A stretch of 64,000 nt of DNA from Haloglomus salinum. Its GTDB lineage: Archaea > Halobacteriota > Halobacteria > Halobacteriales > Haloarculaceae. The translations under genes and the position numbers were made by a program. The stretch spans positions 3,658,001 through 3,722,000 of the forward strand of contig NZ_CP101153.1 in assembly GCF_024298825.1 (NCBI RefSeq), read 5' to 3'. A model generated the notes under the pieces. It was not told the origin of the DNA. It was given only the letters and a program-made list of their open reading frames with translations, and did not search any database. Of the stretch, positions 1-7,703 are shown piece after piece (the first letter of the stretch is position 1; every line of letters starts with the position of its first letter).

Positions 1-114
1 GACGAACCCGTTGCAGCCCAGATACCAGATGTCGACGCCTTCGGGTTCGGCATCGGCCACCTCGCGTGGGAGCCAGTCGCTCCAGTCGGAGGTGCCGAGT
101 TCGTGTGCGCACAT
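1..114 (-). CDS. MBL-fold metallohydrolase, 5' fragment
   Basis: Only the first 38 codons lie in the window, and the gene runs off the left edge. The reverse strand reads from an ATG ending at 114. After an acidic lead it gives DIWYLGCNGFV, which resembles the first beta strand of UlaG/lactonase-like metallo-beta-lactamase proteins, where an I-W-x-L-G-x-(N/A)-G-F motif precedes the first metal-site loops. The metal-binding histidines would lie outside the window, so the assignment rests on this one strand and is tentative. Confidence 0.5.
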   Translation of the reverse strand, partial: MCAHELGTSDWSDWLPREVADAEPEGVDIWYLGCNGFV

Positions 115-197
115 GCGTGTACGGGGCTGGATGCGCACGCGGGTTGAACGTTCCTCCTCGGGGCAAGGCCTACCCGGGAGCCGGCACCAGCGCCCGT

Positions 198-545
198 ATG
201 GACCCGCGCCACCGCGACGGCCTGCTGGCGCTCCTTGCTCTGGTCGGGCTGGCGCTCCCGCTCGAGCACGACCGCCGCCGGCGGCTGCGCGACCCCGGCG
301 CGGCCTTGGCCGGTGTCGGGACCGCGCTCGCCGTGGAGTGGGCCTTCCTCCGGTGTCCGCACCGGTTGCTGTCTGTGTGGGAACGCCCGGCCGTCAATCT
401 GGGGAGCGCCCTCGCGGTGGTCATGGGTGGGATGCTGGCCCGTCGTCGTCCCCGACTCCTGGTCGCCGGGGTATGGGGAATCCTGACCTACCTGGGGCTG
501 CTCGCACGGCTCCTCCGGAGGGGCGAAGCGGCTGATAATCGATAA
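198..545 (+). CDS. small membrane protein, unknown
   Basis: A 115-residue protein beginning MDPRHRDGLL. It has a hydrophobic helix at about 9-22, another around 35-48, and a third and fourth between 65 and 100, with arginine-rich turns between them that suggest a small integral membrane protein. I do not recognise the family. The ATG at 198 is preferred over upstream in-frame codons because the earlier stretch is arginine/proline-rich shadow sequence without hydrophobic pattern. It is divergent from the MBL-fold fragment and convergent with proA, and no conserved catalytic residues are visible. Confidence 0.55.
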   Translation: MDPRHRDGLLALLALVGLALPLEHDRRRRLRDPGAALAGVGTALAVEWAFLRCPHRLLSVWERPAVNLGSALAVVMGGMLARRRPRLLVAGVWGILTYLGLLARLLRRGEAADNR

Positions 546-708
546 TGGGGCCCACGGAACGCCCAGATGACGTATCTATGGGACGTTCTCGTCTCGAAGG
601 GGACTCGTCATCCGGGAATTTGCGGCTGCCGCATCGACCCGTGAATCCGAGGCCCGACACGTAAACCGTATGGCCCGATATCGAAGTCCGGGCCGGGACG
701 GGTCGGCG

Positions 709-2067
709 TTACTCTCCGGACCGGTGTCCGGGGTTCCACTCGCCGTCGAAGTCCTCGTGGCGGAAGGGTTTCGCATCGTCGCCGGCGTACGTGCCGACGA
801 GTTGGCCGTCGCCTTCCAGATACCACTTGTAGGTGGTCAGGCCCTCCAGGCCGACGGGACCGCGGGCGTGGGTTTTGCCGGTGCTGATGCCGACCTCTGC
901 GCCGAGTCCGTAGCGGAAGCCGTCGGCGAAGCGGGTGGAGGCGTTGTGGAAGACGCTCGAGGAGTCGACCCCGCGCATGAACCGGGCGGCGCGGTCGGCG
1001 TCCTCGGTCAGGACCGACTCGGTGTGCTTCGAGCCGTATTCGGTGACGTGCCCGACGGCCGCGGTCAGGGAATCGACCACCCTGATGTCGAGTTCGAGGT
1101 CGCCGTACTCCTGGCCCCAGTGCTCCTCCGTGGCCTCTCCGACATCGACGTGTTCGCGCGTGCGCTCGCAGCCGCGCAGGGTCACGTCGTGGTCGCGGTA
1201 CGTCTCGACCATGTCCGGCAGGAACTCCGCGGCCACGTCCTGATGGACCAGCAGCGTCTCGACGGCGTTGCAGACCGCGGGGTACTGCACCTTCGCGTCG
1301 AGCGCGACCTCTTCGGCCATGGCGAGGTCGGCCTCGCAGTCGACGAAGACGTGACAGACACCCTCCGTGTGCCCGAGGACGGGGATGGAGGTGTTATCCT
1401 GGATGTACTGGACGAACGCCGAGGAGCCTCGCGGCATCAGGAGGTCGACGGACTCGTCCATCCCGAGCACCTCGTCGACGTCCTCGCGGGCCTCGATGTT
1501 GGCCGCCCAGCCGTCGGGCACGTCGCTGGTCGCCTCGACGATGCACTCGTAGAGGACGCGGTTGGAGTGGAGCGCCTCGCTCCCGCCCTTCAGGATGACC
1601 GCGTTGCCTGACTTCAGGCCGAGCGAGGCGATCTGGACCAGGGCGTCCGGGCGCGACTCGAAGACGGCCGCGACCACGCCGATGGGGACGCTCACCTTGT
1701 AGAGGTCGAGGTCGTCGTCGAGGTGGCGGGCGCTGAGCGTCCGGCCGAGGGGGTCCTCCTGCCCGGCGACGCTGCGCACCATCTCGATGATGCTGTCGAG
1801 CTTGCTGTCCGAGAGCTTCAGCCGGTCGACCAGGGCCTGCGTGTACTCGCCCTGTTCGAGCAGCGTCTCTGCCTCGGCCACGTCGCGCTCGTTGGCCTCG
1901 AGGATGCGGTCCCGGTTCGCGTCGATGGCGTCTGCGATGTCCTGCAGCGCCTCGCTGCGGGCCTCGTCCGACAGCGTGGCCAGTTCGAGCGCTGCGCGCT
2001 CGGCCCGTGCGACCTTCTCGGCCGTCGTCCGGTCGTCGGTGGTCTCGGCGGTGGTGTTCTCAGTCAT
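709..2067 (-). CDS. proA: glutamate-5-semialdehyde dehydrogenase (gamma-glutamyl phosphate reductase)
   Basis: ProA reduces gamma-glutamyl phosphate to glutamate-5-semialdehyde with NADPH, the second step of proline synthesis in the cytoplasm. The 452-residue product has the aldehyde dehydrogenase superfamily layout: a cofactor-binding half with [15 protein letters not shown] near 127-141 and ILKGGSEA near 158-165, then the catalytic cysteine Cys266 in YPAVCNAVE. Length is slightly above bacterial ProA because of an acidic, threonine-rich N-terminus typical of halophiles. It is the last gene of proC-proB-proA: its ATG overlaps the end of proB by 8 bases, which suggests translational coupling and an equimolar kinase/reductase pair. 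Confidence 0.95.
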   Translation of the reverse strand: MTENTTAETTDDRTTAEKVARAERAALELATLSDEARSEALQDIADAIDANRDRILEANERDVAEAETLLEQGEYTQALVDRLKLSDSKLDSIIEMVRSVAGQEDPLGRTLSARHLDDDLDLYKVSVPIGVVAAVFESRPDALVQIASLGLKSGNAVILKGGSEALHSNRVLYECIVEATSDVPDGWAANIEAREDVDEVLGMDESVDLLMPRGSSAFVQYIQDNTSIPVLGHTEGVCHVFVDCEADLAMAEEVALDAKVQYPAVCNAVETLLVHQDVAAEFLPDMVETYRDHDVTLRGCERTREHVDVGEATEEHWGQEYGDLELDIRVVDSLTAAVGHVTEYGSKHTESVLTEDADRAARFMRGVDSSSVFHNASTRFADGFRYGLGAEVGISTGKTHARGPVGLEGLTTYKWYLEGDGQLVGTYAGDDAKPFRHEDFDGEWNPGHRSGE

Positions 2068-2932
2068 CGGTGACCCTGTTCACGGGGACGAATATCGTTC
2101 CGACGGGTTTGGCGTTAGCGATTCTGTCGAGGACCGCGGGCTCCGCGGAGCCGGCGATGATGGCGGGGATGCCGTGCTCGCTCACGTCGCGGGCGCCCTC
2201 GACCTTGGTGCGGATGCCGCCGAACTCCGCGTCGGCGGTTCCGGAGACGAGCCCCTCGACGGCGGCGTAGTTGCGCCCGACCGCCACGATGCGCTCGGCC
2301 CCTGGGTCGTGCTTCGGATTCCCGGTGTAGACCCCGTCCACGTCGGTCAGGGTCACCAGCAGGTCGACGTCGACGCCGATGGCGATGGAGGCCGAGATCA
2401 TGTCGTTGTCGCCGATCTGCAGTTCCTCGGTCGCGACGGCGTCGTTCTCGTTGATGATGGGCACGACGCCCCAGGAAAGCAGCGTCTCGATGGTGTTGTG
2501 GAAGTTGGTGAACCGCTCGGGGTTCTCGAGGTCGTGCTCGGTGAGGAGAATCTGTGCGATCTTCCGGTCGTGGCGCGCAAAGCTCGCCGTGTACCGGTGC
2601 ATCAGGTGACTCTGCCCGACTGTCGAGAGGGCCTGTGCCTCCTCGACCGTGCGGTCCGAGTGATCGAGACCGACCCGGCCGATGCCGGCGCCGACGGCGC
2701 CCGACGAGACGAGGATGACCTCCTTCCCGTGCGAGAGGAGGTCCTCGATGTCGTCGACGAGCTTGTCCAGCTTCGTGTTGTCGAGGTTCGACGACTCGTC
2801 GGTGAGCGAGTTCGTCCCGGCCTTCACGAGGACGCGCTCGGCGTCGGCCGCCAGCTGCCGGGTCCGGTCGACCTCCTCGGCGGTCACCTCGCCGTCGGCC
2901 TCGTACTCGCCCGGCTGCCCCCGCTCACTCAT
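2060..2932 (-). CDS. proB: glutamate 5-kinase
   Basis: ProB phosphorylates glutamate with ATP, the committed step of proline synthesis. The 290-residue protein has the amino-acid kinase fold: [11 protein letters not shown] near 34-44, the glycine loop [13 protein letters not shown] near 72-84, the INENDAVA loop, and [11 protein letters not shown] toward the C-terminus. It stops after the kinase domain and lacks the C-terminal PUA domain of enteric ProB, as in many short-form kinases. The start at 2932 is chosen because ATGAGCGAGC begins the acidic tail common in haloarchaea and overlaps the proC end by 8 bases, exactly as proA overlaps proB. Upstream in-frame codons lie inside proC. Confidence 0.95.
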   Translation of the reverse strand: MSERGQPGEYEADGEVTAEEVDRTRQLAADAERVLVKAGTNSLTDESSNLDNTKLDKLVDDIEDLLSHGKEVILVSSGAVGAGIGRVGLDHSDRTVEEAQALSTVGQSHLMHRYTASFARHDRKIAQILLTEHDLENPERFTNFHNTIETLLSWGVVPIINENDAVATEELQIGDNDMISASIAIGVDVDLLVTLTDVDGVYTGNPKHDPGAERIVAVGRNYAAVEGLVSGTADAEFGGIRTKVEGARDVSEHGIPAIIAGSAEPAVLDRIANAKPVGTIFVPVNRVTDD

Positions 2933-3707
2933 CGCCGACCTCCGCCGAGAGCTCACGTGAGCGCCGGGCCGCTGCCTCGACCGCCGCGCCGACCTCGTCG
3001 TAGACGTCGCTGTCGCGGAGGACATCCATCCCCTCGATGGTAGTCCCGTTCGGCGAGCAGACGGCGTCGATGAGCTCCTCGATGCTCCGGTCCGAGCGCA
3101 GGACGGTCTCGGCGGCGCCCTTGAATGTCTGGGCCGCAAGCGTCTCCGCGGCCTCCTCGTCCATGCCCTCCTCGACGGCCGCATCGCGCATCGCGCCGAT
3201 GAGATAGAAGACGAATGCCGGGCTGGAGCCGTTCAGTGCCGTGGCGGTGTCCATCAACGACTCGTCGATGACCGCGTAGTCCCCGAGGTCGTGCAGCAGC
3301 TCGAAGACGACCGACGGGACCTCCCCGTCAGCGCCCACCACCGCGGCAGCCATCGTACCCGTCTCGGCCGCCAGGTTCGGCATCAGCCGGACCACCCTCG
3401 CGTCCGTGCGCGCCGCGACGTAGTCGGTGGAGACGCCCGCGGCGATGCTGACCAGCGTCTGGTCGGCCGAGAGGTCGAGGTCCTCGAGGACCGCCCCCAC
3501 GATGTCGGGCTTGACGACGACGAACACGACCTCCGAGTCCGTCGCTTCGGACGGGTCCGTGGTCGTCTTCTCGCAGTACTGCTCGACAGCAGCGAGTGCA
3601 GCCGTATCCAGGTCGGCAGCGACGATGTCGTAGCCGCCGGCTCGCGAGAGTCCTTTGATCAGGGCGCTTCCCATGTTCCCACAGCCGATGACGCTGACGG
3701 AGACCAT
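2925..3707 (-). CDS. proC: pyrroline-5-carboxylate reductase
   Basis: ProC reduces 1-pyrroline-5-carboxylate to proline with NAD(P)H, the last biosynthetic step. The 260-residue protein opens with the Rossmann nucleotide loop [15 protein letters not shown] and continues with [11 protein letters not shown], a [11 protein letters not shown] segment, and the substrate/dimer region [18 protein letters not shown], all diagnostic for the family. The ATG at 3707 places the Rossmann strand at residue 3, as usual. It is first in the proCBA operon. A TATA-like CCGTATACCGG about 30 bp upstream on the same strand implies a leaderless transcript. Confidence 0.95.
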   Translation of the reverse strand: MVSVSVIGCGNMGSALIKGLSRAGGYDIVAADLDTAALAAVEQYCEKTTTDPSEATDSEVVFVVVKPDIVGAVLEDLDLSADQTLVSIAAGVSTDYVAARTDARVVRLMPNLAAETGTMAAAVVGADGEVPSVVFELLHDLGDYAVIDESLMDTATALNGSSPAFVFYLIGAMRDAAVEEGMDEEAAETLAAQTFKGAAETVLRSDRSIEELIDAVCSPNGTTIEGMDVLRDSDVYDEVGAAVEAAARRSRELSAEVGDE

Positions 3708-3733
3708 TGTTACCCGCTGAATACGTGGACACC

Positions 3734-3742
3734 GGTATACGG
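3734..3742 (-). promoter_or_regulatory. TATA-like promoter of proCBA
   Basis: On the reverse strand this reads CCGTATACC, centred about 30 bp before the proC ATG. That is the spacing expected for an archaeal TATA box driving a leaderless mRNA. The core GTATAC is itself palindromic. An almost identical element precedes the unknown gene at 22030. Confidence 0.55.
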
Positions 3743-3830
3743 GCTTTGGTTTCCGCGTGCGCGGGACGCTGGCTCCCTCGGGCCGGCACCGCCCGGTCGG
3801 ATGCCGCCGGTCGGACGCCGCGACGGCCAC

Positions 3831-4592
3831 TCACTCGCTCGATAGCGTCTCCCGGGCCGCCCCGACCGCCTCCGCGACGCCGTCGAGCAACATCGCGGTG
3901 TCCACCCCGGCGATGAGGAACCCGAACCCGAGCGAACCGAGCGTTCGAATCTCGTCCGGGCTCGATCCGAGCGTCCCCACCGGCGTTCCAGCCGTCTCGC
4001 CGGCCTCGAGGACCGTGCCGATGGCCTCCCGCAGTTCGGGACTCGACCACTCGGCGAAGACGCCGAGGTTGGCCGACAGGTCGGCTGGCCCGACGAACAG
4101 CGCGTCGACCCCCTCGACCGCGGCGATATCGGCGGCGTTCTCGACGCCCGCCTCGGTCTCGATCTGCAGGATGGTGAGGACCTCCTGGTTGGCCGTCTCG
4201 ACGTACGCCTCGAAGTTCCGGCCGTAGTCGGAGGCCCGCGCGGCCGCGATGCCCCGCATCCCGCCCGGGGGATAGCGACAGGCCTCAACCGCGGCCGCGG
4301 CCTCGTCGGCGGACTCGACCATCGGCACCATCACGCCCGCGACGCCGGTGTCGAGGACGCGCTTGATGCGAACGGGGTCGTTCCAGGGGACCCGCGCGAG
4401 CGGGAGCGCATCGCCCGGCGCGGCGTCGACAGCACGGGCACAGTCGGTCACCGTCTCCAGCGAGTTCGGCGTGTGTTCCGTATCGAGCATCACGAAGTCG
4501 GCATCGGGAGCGAGCAGTTCGGCGACGGCAGGGTCGGCGAGCGAGGCCCAGGTCCCGACGACGGGGTCGCCACTGCGGAGTGCGTCACGCAT
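3831..4592 (-). CDS. HpcH/HpaI aldolase/citrate lyase family protein
   Basis: A 253-residue class II pyruvate-type aldolase of the HpcH/HpaI (COG3836) family. These enzymes reversibly split 2-keto-3-deoxy acids to pyruvate and an aldehyde using a divalent metal. Visible family motifs are FVMLDTEHTPN near the N-terminus, MVPMVESADEA, the metal-binding glutamate segment LQIETEAGVEN, and ALFVGPADLSANLG. The start at 4592 (MRDALRSGDPVVGTWASL) matches the family start. The substrate cannot be told from sequence; sugar-acid or aromatic-acid catabolism are both possible. It stands alone between proC and the YlbF-like gene. Confidence 0.88.
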   Translation of the reverse strand: MRDALRSGDPVVGTWASLADPAVAELLAPDADFVMLDTEHTPNSLETVTDCARAVDAAPGDALPLARVPWNDPVRIKRVLDTGVAGVMVPMVESADEAAAAVEACRYPPGGMRGIAAARASDYGRNFEAYVETANQEVLTILQIETEAGVENAADIAAVEGVDALFVGPADLSANLGVFAEWSSPELREAIGTVLEAGETAGTPVGTLGSSPDEIRTLGSLGFGFLIAGVDTAMLLDGVAEAVGAARETLSSE

Positions 4593-4645
4593 GGCTCGGA
4601 GGTAGTGCGGTCCACGCAAAAAGACCGGTGCGGCGCCGGGGGTTG

Positions 4646-5053
4646 TCAGTCCTCGCAGCAGCCGCCGGCCTTGCCGCCGAAGTCGACCGCGAGCGGGTCG
4701 GAGATGAGCTCGTTCAGCTCCTGCAGCGAGAGTTCGAGTCGGTTCTGTGCGGCCTGGAACTCGGCCATCTCCGGGATGTCGTTGAGCTCCTGCTGGGCCT
4801 CCTGCAGTTCGCGGAGGTCCTCGTTGGTCGCGTCGCCGGTCTGCCGGGCGAGCATGAACTCCTCGCGGAGCTGCTCGAACTCCCGGACCTGCGCCTGGAT
4901 CTCCTCGTCGGACTCGACGGCCTCCTTCGCCTCCATGAACTCCTGGTAGGCTGGCAGTTCGGTGATGACCTCGCCGAGTTCCGAGGCGAGTTCCGTCGCC
5001 TGTGCCGCCGGGTGTTCCGCCTCCGTGTCGACCTCGCTCGAGTCGATGCTCAT
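4646..5053 (-). CDS. YlbF/YmcA-family protein with C-terminal Cys pair
   Basis: A 135-residue, almost wholly helical acidic protein. Residues about 20-120 form the two long helices of the YlbF/YmcA family (AYQEFMEAKEAV, then EIQAQVREFEQLREEF and LSLQELNELISDPLAVDFGG). In Bacillus such proteins form the Y-complex that modulates RNase Y, but archaeal members have no assigned role. The tail ends GGKAGGCCED, so two adjacent cysteines sit at the extreme C-terminus; a redox or metal role is possible but unproven. It lies just upstream of, and on the same strand as, the aldolase gene. Confidence 0.8.
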   Translation of the reverse strand: MSIDSSEVDTEAEHPAAQATELASELGEVITELPAYQEFMEAKEAVESDEEIQAQVREFEQLREEFMLARQTGDATNEDLRELQEAQQELNDIPEMAEFQAAQNRLELSLQELNELISDPLAVDFGGKAGGCCED

Positions 5054-5136
5054 TGGCCGCGCTTGGGACTGACACGATTTAGGTCTGCCGAACGCACGCG
5101 CCGAGGGACGCCGGGACGTGGCGGGTCCCGGCACCC

Positions 5137-5307
5137 TCAGTCGGGACCCTCGACCCCGTAGTCCTCCTCGGCGACGACGACGTTGAGGATGGTCCCCACA
5201 GGGAGTGCCATCCCGACGACGTACATCCAGGTCAGCAGGAGCAACACGCCCCCAGCGACGCCGTAGAGCTGGACGCTCTGCGAGGTGGAGGCGTAGAGGC
5301 TGTCCCC
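5137..5307 (-). pseudogene. remnant of YihY/BrkB-type membrane protein
   Basis: The last 56 codons of a reverse-strand frame read like the C-terminal transmembrane part of YihY/virulence factor BrkB proteins: SVQLYGVAGGVLLLLTWMYV followed by VGTILNVVVAEEDYGVEGPD. The frame upstream of about 5307 turns into low-quality serine/arginine-rich sequence, with no start codon and no further membrane helices. About 230 residues of the usual protein are therefore missing. The remnant lies directly downstream of the DUF1328 gene, consistent with deletion of most of the gene. Confidence 0.6.
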
Positions 5308-5410
5308 GATACCCGATACCCGATACCACCCCGACGACTGCCACGAACGTTGCGACGGTCCGTGCGGTGGGGACGTGCGACCCGCCACGACGTCGTTCGA
5401 CACGGACAGC

Positions 5411-5638
5411 TCAGAGGACCAGCGAGACCACGAGCAGGACGAGGAAGATGACGACCATGATGCGGGCGATCTCCATACTGATACCCGCGACACCGCGCGC
5501 GCCGACGAGCCCAGCGACGATGGCCAGCACGAAGAAGACGAGCGCGTACTGGAGGAAATCACCCGAGAACAGCAGCGGCATCATCGGAAGCGACGAAGCG
5601 AGTCCAGACGCAAGTGATACTGGGAGGCTCACTGACAT
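5411..5638 (-). CDS. DUF1328 small membrane protein
   Basis: A 75-residue protein with two hydrophobic helices. The second half matches the DUF1328 (YtjA) pattern: FLQYALVFFVLAIVAGLVGA, then GVAGISMEIARIMVVIFLVL, ending at the membrane. The first 25 residues are an extra hydrophobic/serine stretch not found in the 50-residue bacterial proteins. The function of the family is unknown; bacterial members are often linked to envelope stress. A TATA-like GGATAAGTATCC lies about 25 bp upstream, suggesting a leaderless transcript. Confidence 0.8.
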   Translation of the reverse strand: MSVSLPVSLASGLASSLPMMPLLFSGDFLQYALVFFVLAIVAGLVGARGVAGISMEIARIMVVIFLVLLVVSLVL

Positions 5639-5656
5639 CAGCTGTGGTCGCCACGT

Positions 5657-5668
5657 GGATACTTATCC
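5657..5668 (-). promoter_or_regulatory. TATA-like promoter of DUF1328 gene
   Basis: The reverse strand reads GGATAAGTATCC, centred about 25 bp before the ATG at 5638. It is a near-palindrome (GGATA/TATCC), so it could also bind a regulator. Confidence 0.45.
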
Positions 5669-5750
5669 TGGACCTAAGCACTGACAGTCCGGTTCCTCGC
5701 CGGAATCCGATGGCGACAGCGCCGGCGGCTCGGGACCCGCGGAAACACCG

Positions 5751-5760
5751 ACGTTATACG
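5751..5760 (+). promoter_or_regulatory. TATA-like promoter of dph2
   Basis: ACGTTATACG is centred about 27 bp upstream of the dph2 ATG, the spacing of a leaderless archaeal promoter. Confidence 0.5.
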
Positions 5761-5782
5761 CGCCGAGGCGTACCCTCGGACA

Positions 5783-6841
5783 ATGAGTCAGGACGCCGAC
5801 GCCCCCGAGCGGACGGAGGGTGACCTCACGCGGACCGGGATGGCGCTCAAGCACGAGCGCACGTGGGACTACGAACTCGACCGCATCGTGGAGGCCGTCG
5901 AGGAACGGGACGCCGAGAAGGTCGGCCTGCAGTTCCCCGAGGGCCTGAAACGCCGGGGGCCGAACGTCGCCGACGACCTGCGCGAACTGCTCCCCGACGG
6001 CGTGCGGGTGATGATATCTGGGCAGCCCTGCTACGGCGCCTGCGACCTCGACACCTACCTGATGCGCCGTACCGACGTGTTCGTCCACTTCGGTCACTCT
6101 CCGATGAAGGAATCCGACTCCATCATCTACGTCCCGCTGTTCTCGAACGTCGACGTGGCGCCCATCATGGAGGAGTCGCTCGACGAACTCGCGGACCCCG
6201 ATGTCGACCCGGACGTGGGCCTCGTGACGACGGCCCAGCATATGAACAAGTTCGACGAGATGCGCGCGTGGCTGGAGGAGCGCGGCTTCACGGTCCACAC
6301 GCGCCGGGGCGACGACCGCCTCACCCACGAGGGACAGGTCCTGGGCTGCAACTACGCCTCCGCCGATATCGACGCCGAACAGGTCCTCTACGTCGGCGGT
6401 GGGAAGTTCCATCCCCTGGGCCTCGCGATGGAGCACCCCGAGAAGAAGGTCGTCATCGGGGACCCCGTCAACAACGTCGTGACGGTCGCGGACACGGAGA
6501 AGTTCCTCAAGCAGCGCTACGGTGCCGTCCACCGCGCGATGGACGCCGAGACGTTCGGCGTCCTCTTCTGCACGAAGATCGGACAGGGTCGCTGGGACGT
6601 GGCCAACGAGATCGTCGAGGCCAACGACGACGCCTACCTCATCACGATGGACGAGATCACGCCGGACCGGCTGGTCAACTTCGACATGGACGCCTTCGTC
6701 AACACGGGCTGTCCGCGCATCACCACCGACGACGGCCCGCAGTTCAAGAAGCCGATGCTCACCCCCGGCGAGTACGAGATCGCCATCGGCGAGAAGCCGC
6801 TCGACGAGCTGTCGTTCGATACGTTCCACGGCACCTGGTAG
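5783..6841 (+). CDS. dph2: 2-(3-amino-3-carboxypropyl)histidine synthase (diphthamide step 1)
   Basis: Archaeal Dph2 is a non-canonical radical-SAM [4Fe-4S] enzyme. It transfers the aminocarboxypropyl group of S-adenosylmethionine to a histidine of elongation factor 2, starting diphthamide synthesis. The 352-residue protein carries the three well-separated cluster cysteines in QPCYGACD, VLGCNYA and NTGCPRI, rather than a CxxxCxxC loop. Other family segments are VGLQFPEGLKRR near the N-terminus and VYVGGGKFHPLG-like sequence in the middle. Length is normal for archaeal homodimeric Dph2. It stands alone, with a TATA-like element 27 bp upstream. Confidence 0.95.
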   Translation: MSQDADAPERTEGDLTRTGMALKHERTWDYELDRIVEAVEERDAEKVGLQFPEGLKRRGPNVADDLRELLPDGVRVMISGQPCYGACDLDTYLMRRTDVFVHFGHSPMKESDSIIYVPLFSNVDVAPIMEESLDELADPDVDPDVGLVTTAQHMNKFDEMRAWLEERGFTVHTRRGDDRLTHEGQVLGCNYASADIDAEQVLYVGGGKFHPLGLAMEHPEKKVVIGDPVNNVVTVADTEKFLKQRYGAVHRAMDAETFGVLFCTKIGQGRWDVANEIVEANDDAYLITMDEITPDRLVNFDMDAFVNTGCPRITTDDGPQFKKPMLTPGEYEIAIGEKPLDELSFDTFHGTW

Positions 6842-7161
6842 AGCGTTTTTCGGGTCCGGATTCCGCGCGCTCCGGCCGGTGAAGCGCGCTCGCTTCGCTC
6901 GCGCGCATGCTCTCCGCAATCGTCAACCAGATGCCGTATGCCGTAGATGGCTTCGTCGGGATTCTCCGAGAGTTACGGGGTGAGCAGCAGTGATACTTGA
7001 TACAGGCTCCCGAAGTCACGGGAACTCCGGTTCATCGGGCGTATTAGGTCAGGAGGCGAACGAAGTCGGCGATTCAGTCGCTGAGAATTACACTTGTTCT
7101 CGATTCTCACGGTTTGGGCAAGCGCCCGAGCACCTTTTTCTATCGTAGGAGGAGGTAGGAT
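6842..7161. other. intergenic stretch with hairpins upstream of usp
   Basis: This 320-bp stretch has no convincing gene. Directly after dph2 there is a T-run (6846-6850) that could serve as terminator, then a GC-rich region with GCGCGC arms at 6884-6889 and 6901-6906. Base composition then falls toward the usp gene. At 7082-7109 TGAGAAT pairs with ATTCTCA across 14 bases, and an inner TTCTC at 7096-7100 could compete for the same left arm. A purine-rich ribosome-binding sequence ends the region. Confidence 0.5.
7148..7156 (+). promoter_or_regulatory. strong Shine-Dalgarno sequence before usp
   Basis: GGAGGAGGT ends five bases before the ATG at 7162. Most genes in this window appear leaderless, so a clear anti-16S complement is unusual here and fixes the start codon. 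Confidence 0.6.
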
Positions 7162-7671
7162 ATGACACTGCTCGTTCCGTTCGATGGGTCTGACCTCGCT
7201 GAAGCAGCGCTTGTGCGCGCAACCGAGTTCGGGAACGTATTCGACGAGGATGTGCTGGCTGTAAGTGTAATCCCGAAAGGGAACACCGACTATGCCAGAG
7301 AACGTGGCTGGGTCAAGCGGGATGAAGAATTCGCTATGGAATCTGTTGTGGCAACATTACACGAGCAAGTGACCGACCTATGTCCGAGTGCCGATTTCCG
7401 TCATAAAGTCGTGGACCGCTATGCTCCATCCGGCTCTATTGCGAAGCGCCTGCGAAAAGTGGCACGAGAAGAGGACGCCTCGATGGTCTTCCTCGGTAGT
7501 GAGAATGCCGGTCATCTCGTTTCGACCCTGAGTAGCGTGGGGTCAACTGTTGCGACAGATGGGGCCTACGATGTCGTCATCGTTCGTGACCGGACCCCCG
7601 CCAAAATCGCCAAACTGAAAAACGTCTCACCGTACAAAAATCCGAAATCGGATTTCTATCTCCACGAGTGA
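7162..7671 (+). CDS. universal stress protein (UspA family), divergent
   Basis: A 169-residue protein with the Usp fold pattern: an N-terminal strand TLLVPFDGSDLAEAALVRA, a helical middle, and VFLGSENAGHLVSTLSS followed by a final strand DVVIVRD. The ATP-binding glycine motif is degenerate, with SENAGHLV where GxxGxxxxxxxxGS is expected. A lysine-rich tail (KIAKLKNVSPYKNPKSD) follows the domain. Compared with its neighbours the gene is clearly lower in GC, less acidic, and uses many A/T-ending codons, which suggests recent acquisition. It is preceded by a strong Shine-Dalgarno sequence and is convergent with the permease. Confidence 0.8.
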   Translation: MTLLVPFDGSDLAEAALVRATEFGNVFDEDVLAVSVIPKGNTDYARERGWVKRDEEFAMESVVATLHEQVTDLCPSADFRHKVVDRYAPSGSIAKRLRKVAREEDASMVFLGSENAGHLVSTLSSVGSTVATDGAYDVVIVRDRTPAKIAKLKNVSPYKNPKSDFYLHE

Positions 7672-7703
7672 ACGCCGAGGAGGATGGCAACTGGTCAGCT
7701 AAC

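Noticed and set aside
5137-5562. Treating the YihY-like frame as a complete 141-residue gene
   Set aside because: Only the last 56 residues resemble the family. The rest is Ser/Arg-rich shadow of the DUF1328 gene region, so it is listed as a remnant.
5663-6919. 418-codon reverse frame opposite dph2
   Set aside because: Dph2 on the other strand has all three cluster cysteines. The reverse product is Val/Arg/His/Leu-rich shadow sequence.
6842-7161. Possible insertion-sequence remnant upstream of the low-GC stress gene
   Set aside because: No transposase-like frame, no terminal inverted repeats and no target duplication could be recognised. Only local hairpins are present.
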